From Collodictyon triciliatum (taxonomy: Eukaryota; CRuMs): 23,433 nucleotides of DNA. The notes below the pieces were generated by a model. It saw nothing but the letters and a program-made list of their open reading frames with translations, did no database searches and had not been told where the DNA came from. This document shows positions 10,091-23,433 of the stretch, piece by piece (the stretch's first letter is position 1; each line of letters starts with the position of its first letter). The stretch lies in contig JBHJMP010001119.1 in assembly GCA_043381765.1 (NCBI GenBank), positions 1 through 23,433 on the forward strand. Direction: 5' to 3'. Position numbers and translations under genes: made by a program.

Positions 10091-10631
10091 GAAATCAGCA
10101 ACAAAGCATGTCAGAAGGTCTGCCTAGTCAAGTGTTTTCCTCTGCACCACAACTGGATGGACCTAAAAGGTTTTACATTCTTTATGTATCATTATCATTC
10201 CTTAGTCTATTCCTGCGAATTTTTTTTTAGAGTATTTGAAATGTGTAATTATCAAAGATTGCTATATTTTCTTCCCTCCAATCAGATTTGAGGAAATACT
10301 TTTTTTAGACAATAATTTGAACATGATTTAAAATAAGATTCAGTTCACCCAAGTGACACTTTTTCACATTCTATCACCACTCTTTAAATTCAATCACAAC
10401 TATTACGCATCTAATCAATTTATTTTACATACCAATAATGTTTTTGGACGAGGGGTAAAAAAATGATTACGAGGCAAGGTTACATTAAATTTATAATCTT
10501 CCTGTAGTGAAGATAAAAGAGAATTTTCAATCAAGCCAAATGCACAAGATAATGAAGCTGCAGAGGAAGATGAAGCACCCGCCTCCATGAACGATGCACT
10601 CTCCAGCTATGGGAATCGCCCGACGAAGTAA
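10091..10631 (+). CDS. 3' end of unrecognised gene with acidic C-terminus
   Basis: Two exons, 10091-10169 and 10508-10631, join in phase across a GT-AG intron and end at TAA. The first encodes a polar stretch (NQQQSMSEGLPSQVFSSAPQ), the second an acidic, Ala/Glu-rich tail (NEAAEEDEAPASMNDALSS). The composition suggests a disordered C-terminus. A second frame is also open through the same junction but reads as a basic, less protein-like sequence. An upstream exon ending at 9638 would fit the phase. An AATAAA follows at 10731. No family is recognised, and the 5' part is not established. Confidence 0.5.
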
Positions 10632-10730
10632 TAGCCAATTTCCCACCTTCATGTATGTATATTTCAAACTATCCAGCTGCGATTATACAACAGCGAAATG
10701 AACGCGTGATGAAGTGTAGAGTGTAAAAGA

Positions 10731-10736
10731 AATAAA
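10731..10736 (+). terminator. AATAAA polyadenylation signal
   Basis: AATAAA lies 100 bases after the stop at 10631 and 150 bases before the next plus-strand start at 10887. This fits termination of the upstream gene and separates the two genes. Confidence 0.45.
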
Positions 10737-10886
10737 AGCAATCGGAACGCAAGTACCCAAGAGCAATATCACCATTTTTTGAATGGTGAACTGCTGCACT
10801 GACTTGTTATAAAATATTATCGCGTTAGAGAAAACGAAAGCCACCGCCGTCCGAGTCTCGCTGTTAAGTATCGCAGTTTAGGAAGA

Positions 10887-12994
<2,108 letters not shown>

Positions 12995-13938
12995 CCACCC
13001 ACTTAAATATAACCATCTTTCTCATCTAGCTTTTATTATTCTGAATGCCTATCTTAAAATTCTGGCCTCTTCATCCCTTTCTCATTATCTGTTCTCTTCT
13101 AAAGCCCCTTGTATGGCATAACCTCGTCTCACTTTGAATCGAATAAAGGAAAAAATATGTTCTCTTCTAAAAACAAACTATGTTGGAAAACTTTTAGCGT
13201 CAGATATTTATCAATCCTCTTTCTATTATTTCGACTCATTTCGACTTATATCTTACTATTTGAGCTTTATTAACCTAACTCTCACAAAAGCAAATTTATC
13301 ATAACCACCAGCCGTTCCATTTAAGCGTTATGACCTTTTCTTTTTTCTTTTTTAAAAATGAAACAGACAAACGTTAGCTTAACATTACAATGATTGCACG
13401 AGAGATACTTTCTATTTTCCCTCATATTGCACCTATTTCACATGAATAAGATGACACATAAAAAAATATGATAGAACTATGGACACAAAATTCGAGGGGA
13501 ATCCGTCGCCCAGTCAGTCACTAGCATCCAGGTTTTCAGTCTTTTATTGCATCGAAAATATCATTTTTACCAGAGGCAGTCGACCTATGTGGATAAAGTT
13601 CCAATTAAGTGTCGTGTAATTATGTCTCCATTATGATTAGCACAACGAAATCTCTTGGGTTTATAAACCCGCCGCCTATATGAATTGAAAATTTGTACAG
13701 CTATTCTCGGCCTCAGTCATACCCGATAACCACTAACCCGACTCAGTGGCTATGTTTGTTTTTGTTTTCAAACATGAGATTTAAAAAAATCGCCTCATTT
13801 ATCACTATAATCATTTATTTTTATCTTATTTTCAAATGATTTGGCCACTATACACAAATACAATATTAATATTGTATTTATGATAACTTGTGGCGTGGTA
13901 TCTTCTTGAAAGACCAAATAAGCCAGGGTGACCAGGAC
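12995..13938 (+). other. Intergenic, leader region of next gene
   Basis: AT-rich spacer between two plus-strand genes. It begins with the 3' UTR of the coiled-coil gene and ends with the presumed promoter and leader of the next gene. Slightly GC-richer patches at about 13500-13760 show no exon that connects in frame. No tRNA or other RNA gene was recognised. Confidence 0.5.
13142..13147 (+). terminator. AATAAA polyadenylation signal
   Basis: AATAAA about 150 bases beyond the stop codon at 12994, in an otherwise AT-rich 3' region. The motif is common in such sequence, so this is a plausible but unproven signal. Confidence 0.4.
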
Positions 13939-16026
13939 ATGCTTGCGCATGCGAAAGAACTAGGGCCAAAAATATCAATAACTACCGAGCTGTTTGTCCA
14001 GGTACTAATTCATCCGCATTTCGCGCAATCTTTGTGTTCATTGGGTATCTAGGCTGACTTGGGTGATTTCCAATCAAATTCTATATTGTATTTCTTGCTT
14101 TATCACAGCAAAAATATCTTGCTTGGGCTCATACAATCGACTCTGTATTTTTCACCTTCATGAAGGCGTGGAGTAGTGCCAAGAGAGAGGTAATTCCTGC
14201 AGTATGTGTATGTTTATGTATAAACTATAAATCTAAATTCAAGTATGAATGAATGATTGAAAATGCACTTCATAATATTTTTCAGGTGGAAGAGATATTT
14301 TCCCAGATAATATGGGTTCTTTATGACATTGGGCTCTTCTATTTTGAGGCTGGTACGTACAAATAAAAACTCAGAATAATTATCCCAGTGAAATGGATAA
14401 TCATTATGACCCTGGGTACTCAAATTCGTGTCGTTTGTATGTTTCGTATATGTAGTAATATTTCTCTCCTATTCTCATCAAAAGGAAATATTGAATCTGC
14501 GCTGAGCATATTAAAGAGGATGGACGGAATCACAAGTCATTTCGGCGGGCAAAGAACGAAAGAAATCAAGTACTTGATATCAAATATGGCAGCCTTTGGA
14601 CTATTTAGGTATTCATTATTTTTTTTTGTCAGTTTTCAATATCCAAAGATTTATTATGGAATTGTAAATTATTTCCTTCTTTACACTAATCCCATCATTT
14701 GTACCATGGCTTAAAACATTTAGGCAAGAAAACTTTTCAAAAAGCTATTTGCAATTACAAAAGTCCATGCGAATTATGAATGAAAATGCAAGTTTTTTTC
14801 CTCGTTTAAGTTTAATAATAATATGTTAGAGAAGAATGTTTCATAGAGTGCCTAATTGTTAAATATTCATTTTTTTTTAGTTCGAATGTTTCATCAAAAT
14901 TATTATATGAATAGAATCCATTAACGGCCCTTGAGACTAACTTGAGAATAGGCTTCGTGCTCACCCACTTGCGAAAGTGATGATTCTGTGTTTATGCGAT
15001 TAAGAATCTAGCATTAAGGATATGAAAGGTTTAATTTTTCAAGTATGTATGTTGCATACTCAAACGGGCTCTCTTTTAGGTTCAAGGATGCCATTCAGTC
15101 AGTTAAAGCGGCACATAAACTTTTCGATTCGTGTAGGTCACTTAAAGGTATGTCTTGCGAATTTTCCAAGTGATTTTTTTTTAAAAAGGGTGAAAATATA
15201 TTGGTATTGAATATAAATTCTAGCTGGTCTATTTGTAATTGATAATATGTTCTTTGTGGATGGTTTAAATGCTCCAGAATCGGACATAACTGCATCTCAG
15301 ATAAACTCTTTTCGACGCACTGACCAAATTCTTACTGTTCAAGACATGAGATTAACAATTGTATTCAACTCTAGTATCATATATGTGAGTCAATGAATTC
15401 AAATTTCTTAACATTCTCACGGTCACGCACACATTTTATTTTTTTTTAAAAAAAGTTAATGCTTTGGGTAGTATCACGCAGGAAATGCAAGCTTGCTGAC
15501 TAAAGCATTGGATGAAATAAGTTGCATCAGTGTAAACAATTTGCACAATTTGCTCGGAGGCGGCTTCTTTTTCTTCCTTTTTTTTTTTCTAGAAAAACAA
15601 TAAATACCAAATAAATAGACACTCTTCTCTCTCTCTCTTTTTTGTTTCACCCCAAGCATTTCCCTTCATATACTTATTACACGGGATTAAACTAGGCTGC
15701 AACACCCCAACCAAATGCGTATCAGCAAGAGATATTCAAAGAATGCGAGACTCTCAAACGAGGACCTGTTGTCGTAACTATTAACATTCATAACACTTTA
15801 TTATATTGCCTGTGTCATGGTTGGATAATCTTTGTAGTCTAGCAGATTGCTGTACATACGCTTGGCTTTTGGCTATGCCGTTTGTTTTTTCTTTTCTTTT
15901 GGAAAATCACTCAGATGCTTATTCCCATAGGTCGAGCCTGTCAGCATCGCAAGCCACGTCCCAATTGCAAACGATGGTGATTTGGAGATTTGGTCTCATA
16001 TAAACGATGTAAATAGAGTCATCTAA
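13939..16026 (+). CDS. Unrecognised multi-exon, mainly helical protein
   Basis: Exons 13939-14001, 14109-14189, 14286-14352, 14485-14608, 14724-14791, 14952-14976, 15080-15147, 15224-15384, 15472-about 15570, 15696-15819, 15843-15883 and 15931-16026 make a chain ending at TAA. Joins are in phase throughout the first nine exons and the last three; the donor of the 15472 exon is not found (no usable GT; a non-canonical or hidden exon is possible). The first in-frame Met is at 13939; the frame is open upstream to a TAA near 13868 without another Met. Segments such as EEIFSQIIWVLYDIGLFYFE followed by GNIESALSILKRM look like paired TPR-type helices. The C-terminus reads GDLEIWSHINDVNRVI. I do not recognise the family; a TPR-like scaffold is inference. 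Confidence 0.7.
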
Positions 16027-16557
16027 ACCGAGTTTGTGTATTTGCGCATACAAAGATTCCTTGCGATATGATAGATTTTTTTCTCACAACGAATCCAAAA
16101 GTATTACCCTGTGGCCATGGTCGTGTCAATCCCTTTTTTCTTTCTTTCTTTCAACTACCCTCTGGATACTCACTAAGATTATCCGTAGCTATCGTCGTCT
16201 TCATCGCACATTTTATCTCCATCTCAAACCGTGATGGCGCACGATGAGGCATAACGAACTCCAGGGGAAAAAAAAAAGAAAAAAAAGAAGCGCTATCGCA
16301 AGCTGGATGTATTTCTTTCTTCATCATTCTTTCCCCTAAAAAACCGCCAGTTTTTTACGCCATGTTCTGCATTACATCTTTCCCTTCCCTAATTCCTGAA
16401 ATATTTTTCTTTTCCCTTTTTATATATTTATTTTTAAAAAAATAACCTCATCTCACTTTTCATCAACAATTATTCTGTGCCAGAACACTTCATATAAAGA
16501 ATCGACTTGATTGATACGGCCTTCTGCACGAAAAAAAAGAAGAAAAAAAAGGAGAGT
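16027..16557. other. Spacer between convergent genes
   Basis: Holds the 3' flanks of the plus-strand helical gene and the minus-strand PDI gene. It has T-rich and A-rich tracts, including A-runs broken by G at 16265-16288. No exon, RNA gene or clear AATAAA in a suitable place is visible. Confidence 0.5.
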
Positions 16558-18245
16558 TTATAACTCGTCGTGGGCGGTCTCCTCGCTTGCCGAACCGCTT
16601 TTTGCCACTTCTTCGACCCACTCGGTGATATCCTCCTCTTCATCACTATCGGACACGATTTCTGGCTTCTCAAAAGGTAGGCTGTTTGCAAGGATTCAAT
16701 TGATTGTCATTGTTGGATAGTGTAAAAGGAGAAGAAAGTGAGGGGAAATGCGAGGTGGCGTAGAGTTAATATAGCTGAAACCAAACCCGGCATTATCGTG
16801 GACGAAAGACAAGAGCGCTTCGACCGAGTTCACTCCGTTGTATTCAAGCGGGTCACTCTTTTTATTGCTTGGATAAAAGAGGATTTTTGGAAGGATTTTG
16901 AGCTGGACTCCTGGAGGGTCGTTATTACCAACATCCAAATCGGTCTAGTGTTAAAAAAATCCTTTAATCAAAAAGAAAAAAGAAAAAAAAAGAGAAAAGA
17001 GAGAGAGAAAACACTCTTACAATCAAGACAGTATCGATTCCTTCCAGAGTTCTTGCAAGGTCTCGGAAAACCGGGATTCGTGCAGCGCATTCATCGGCAG
17101 CTAAATGAATTACATCCTCGAGCTCAGAAAAAGATAAAGCAGTGTAATAGGTCAATCATGGCGATGGCTCTTTAGCACCATTCCTTTTATCAGAGGAAAG
17201 AGAACTCACCAACCAAGCATATTTTTACCAGAACGTCTTTTTTCGGGTCGTTCACAGTTTCAAGATAGTTTTTCCCTACAATCGTTCGGACTGGGTGGTC
17301 ATCAGGCTCCGGAATCGGGTCAGAACGAATATGGGGTGTTGCAGTTCCATCGAAAAATGCATTTAACCACTGAATATAATTCCGTATTCTTAGAGAGATA
17401 ATTATTTCATTCTAAAGATGGTGGCCAAATGCAAGTATATATTCTCAAACATTTGAAATACAAACAAGGATACTTATGAAAACATATCGAAAAGTGATAT
17501 TACGTTTCGAATATTTTCTTTGTCAAATGTCATATCCTCCGGCATCGCATATCGGTAAAACTAATTGTTCATATTTTTTGGCTATATAAATATTGCAACA
17601 TACACACATAGAAGACGGTGACGAATATTTTCCTTTCTTCATCTTTTATTATATAAATGAATGTTTGATTCCTCACAGGCTTGTTTGTCTGCACCACTAT
17701 TGCAGGGGTGACTTTCCCTGATAGTCCCATAGCTAAGGCAAAGTCGTTTCGAACATTCCTAGGTAACATTCACAAAAGAAGAATTCAATAAATGCGCGGA
17801 TGAAAAAGAAGTGTGTTAATACGTAATTACCTTTTCATATCTAATATGTAAGAAATAGACAGATTAAAGATACTATCATAAAGAATTTACATATCAATCC
17901 ACAAATAGTTTGCCCGGTCGCGATATTCCATCGCGATTGGAGTAAAAGTACGAATGGCTGATTCCTTGGCTCGTTTATCAAGGTCATCAACGAAGAGGAA
18001 GAGCAGTGGTTTCACTTCAGAGTTTAACACAATGTAATTCTCAAGAGTTGCCTCTCCCTGTAATTAATAGAAGTATGGATACTAGTTAGATAAAGCAAAG
18101 GAGGATTAAAATAAATAAATGAAAAATAAACTAGATTAACTTCATAGAGCAGGTATAAAACAGTGAAAAAGAGAGAGAATCTGATAATTGCGGAGTATGT
18201 ATTGTTATATAAAGCGAAAGAATGAAAGAAAGAATGAAAGAATGA

Positions 18246-18344
<99 letters not shown>

Positions 18345-19424
18345 CAAACAATAAGAGGCCGTGACGACTCTAAAACAAAGCGAATGATTGTTTCGATGTC
18401 GAATGCTCCTTCAAAAATCACACGACCTTCGTCAAACTTTTTCCACAAAACGATAGAGGTAGGAGTACTTAGGTCGAACCTATATGAGTTTTCGGCATAT
18501 TTTAAACATGGGTTTCTACTACTTTGAGGATAAAAAAAACTATTGAAATATGGTAATGACATATAAAAAAGAAAGGGGGAAAACATATGAAGGTGCAACT
18601 TACAATGTGGAAACAGCTGTCTTGTCACTGTATGCAAAGGGAAATTTCAAAACTAATTGGTCTGCAGCTTCCTCAAATGCCTTGTACTCTTGAAATATCG
18701 AAGAAAAAAATGAGCGAGATGAAAAAGCGAAAAAAACGATGGGCGAGTAGTTATCTGAATGAATGAATACACTAATAATAATAATAATTGAAAAGAGCCA
18801 TCACAGACCAGCGGACTCCTTGGATTCAAAGAAACCGTAAATGGCTACGTTATTTGGTCCTAAGAAGGCCATCCCCTCTGCCGCATTCTCAAGGTATCTG
18901 ACTGATGGTTCTAGGAGTCTAATGGAACGATTTTTTATTAATTTTTTTTTTTTTACTAACGAGATATGCAATATAAAGTCAATTTATTAAAATAAGAAAG
19001 ATGATACGAAAGGGTTAACAGAGACGAATAGAACCTTTCAAATTTTTCAATGAGCACATCTTTTGTTTTATCTCCGTCATAGAATGAGAATCGTCCATTT
19101 CTGCACATAGGCAGTGGATATATCAGACATTTAAGCACATACTTATGAGTAAAATTTATATATGAGGTAAGAACAAAAACAAAAACAAAAACAAAAACAA
19201 AAACAAAAACAAAAACAAAAACAAAAACAAAAACAAAAACAAAAACAAAAACAAAAACAAAAAAACCGACCGGACAACTACCAATGTGGGATATCCTCTA
19301 AGTGGAAACTTCCTTGCGAGTTGGGGGTTCTGTGCTGCGTTTAGCTTTAAGAATGTGAGTCGGTCCCCAAAAAACTCTGCCACAGACTCAAGAGTCGAGT
19401 CCAGCTTCTTGCAATGCGGGCAAT
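16558..19424 (-). CDS. ER protein disulfide isomerase with HDEL tail, 5' end in gap
   Basis: PDIs form and rearrange disulfides in the ER lumen. Exons in order: 19424-19271, 19100-19035, 18918-18809, 18688-18604, 18479-18350, 18057-17891, 17758-17677, 17560-17504, 17369-17210, 17100-17021, 16944-16782, 16661-16558. All joins are in phase, giving 451 residues of a four-thioredoxin-fold (a-b-b'-a') protein. Domain a begins at a CPHCKKL active site and has the cis-Pro segment RGYPTLVVV. Domain b has VAIYGFFESKESAEYKAF; b' has the VLWKKFDEGR and FEGAF segments; a' has the VGKNYLETV entry and ILPKILFYP. An acidic stretch (SDSDEEED) precedes the terminal HDEL retrieval signal. The signal peptide and about 50 residues fall in the N gap. 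Both active sites are unusual: CPHC without the preceding Trp in a, and the equivalent of CGHC reads ADEC in a'. The last intron's donor (GTTTCAGC) is weak and its acceptor could be 16662 or 16682. Confidence 0.93.
18215..18344 (+). repeat. (AAAG)n microsatellite in PDI intron
   Basis: About 30 AAAG/AATG units in the intron between the 18350 and 18057 exons. On the gene strand it is CTTT, starting about six bases after the donor. Several long Ser/Phe/Leu ORFs here are translated repeat. Confidence 0.95.
19171..19265 (+). repeat. (AAAAAC)n microsatellite in PDI intron
   Basis: About 15 copies of a six-base A5C unit directly beside the donor of the intron between the 19271 and 19100 exons. On the gene strand the intron begins GTCGG and runs at once into TTTTTG repeats. 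Confidence 0.95.
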
Positions 19425-19454
19425 CTACTCAAATTAAATGAATAGCAAGAAGCA

Positions 19455-19889
19455 NNNNNNNNNNNNNNNNNNNNNNNNNNNNNNNNNNNNNNNNNNNNNN
19501 NNNNNNNNNNNNNNNNNNNNNNNNNNNNNNNNNNNNNNNNNNNNNNNNNNNNNNNNNNNNNNNNNNNNNNNNNNNNNNNNNNNNNNNNNNNNNNNNNNNN
19601 NNNNNNNNNNNNNNNNNNNNNNNNNNNNNNNNNNNNNNNNNNNNNNNNNNNNNNNNNNNNNNNNNNNNNNNNNNNNNNNNNNNNNNNNNNNNNNNNNNNN
19701 NNNNNNNNNNNNNNNNNNNNNNNNNNNNNNNNNNNNNNNNNNNNNNNNNNNNNNNNNNNNNNNNNNNNNNNNNNNNNNNNNNNNNNNNNNNNNNNNNNNN
19801 NNNNNNNNNNNNNNNNNNNNNNNNNNNNNNNNNNNNNNNNNNNNNNNNNNNNNNNNNNNNNNNNNNNNNNNNNNNNNNNNNNNNNNNNN
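19455..19889. other. Assembly gap (435 N)
   Basis: Undetermined bases between the first visible PDI exon and the last visible tomosyn/Lgl exon. It must hide the PDI N-terminus with its signal peptide and the tomosyn/Lgl C-terminus, so its true length may be much greater than 435. Confidence 1.
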
Positions 19890-23065
<3,176 letters not shown>

Positions 23066-23333
23066 CTGAAGACATATATATATATATTTGATATTTGATA
23101 TTGCGACACATGCATTCTAAATTGTTTGAATGTCTCATAGAATTCAATGAGCATAGTTATGTGTATCTAGGTTGTATGAAATGAAATAAGCGGTGCTTTT
23201 TTTTAAAAAAAATGTTGCTATCATTAATTTTTTTATATATTTTTCAGAAACTAAAAAATCTTGGCACTCTTGGCATTAAATTTTACTCTAAATATTTCGT
23301 GTCTCCTCACATCATGACCATATATGAAACGAA
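23066..23333 (-). other. Upstream of first visible tomosyn/Lgl exon
   Basis: AT-rich sequence ending (on the gene strand) in a good acceptor, TCTTCAG, before 23065, so it is intron. No convincing exon encoding the missing N-terminus is seen here; it probably lies beyond the window. Confidence 0.5.
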
Positions 23334-23433
23334 AAAAGAAAGGAAAAGAAAGGAAAAGAAAGGAAAAGAAAGGAAAAGAAAGGAAAAGAAAGGAAAAGAA
23401 AGGAAAAGAAAGGAAAAGAAAGGAAAAGAAAGG
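23334..23433 (+). repeat. (AAAGGAAAAG)n purine repeat at window edge
   Basis: Ten-base purine unit repeated about ten times to the last base of the window. The repeat continues past the edge, so the contig probably stops here because of it. Confidence 0.95.

Noticed and set aside
18024-18637. Minus-strand ORFs with long Ser-Phe-Leu runs
   Set aside because: The AAAG repeat in a PDI intron is read through. Only 18350-18479 within this span is coding, plus 18051-18057 at the edge of the next exon.

Overview
This is a eukaryotic, AT-rich, intron-dense window. Exons are short (about 20-260 nt, one possibly 18 nt) and separated by GT-AG introns of roughly 55-440 nt, many of which contain or consist of simple repeats. 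TAA and TGA act as ordinary stops, so the standard code fits. The mix (UTP4, an HDEL-type ER disulfide isomerase, a tomosyn/Lgl protein, a QRICH2-like coiled-coil protein, a decayed LINE) points to a free-living protist. A rhizarian such as a foraminiferan would fit the repeat-rich introns, but that is a guess. Poly(A) at the left edge, a purine repeat at the right edge and a 435-base N gap show draft contig sequence.

Layout, left to right. 150-690 (-): 3' remnant of a LINE-type reverse transcriptase ORF. 1175-3257 (-): six-exon coiled-coil protein whose tail resembles DUF4795/QRICH2. 4105-8757 (-): complete 14-exon gene for UTP4/cirhin, a small-subunit processome WD40 protein; every intron phase closes and gives 704 aa. 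8823-9050 (-): small basic ORF of unknown status. About 9400-10631 (+): 3' end of an unrecognised gene with an acidic C-terminus; its intron holds a 300-base A-rich tract. 10887-12994 (+): ten-exon unrecognised coiled-coil protein, 334 aa. 13939-16026 (+): multi-exon unrecognised, probably helical protein. 16558-19424 (-): protein disulfide isomerase lacking its N-terminus, with altered active sites and an HDEL tail. 19890-23065 (-): tomosyn/Lgl WD40 protein with both ends missing.

The genes do not form an operon-like unit or an obvious pathway. They are ordinary neighbours: tandem minus-strand genes on the left, three plus-strand genes in the middle, then two tandem minus-strand genes. The plus-strand block and PDI are convergent at 16026/16558. 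The strongest results are the phase-consistent gene models, which open-reading-frame scanning alone would miss because most long ORFs here are translated simple repeats.
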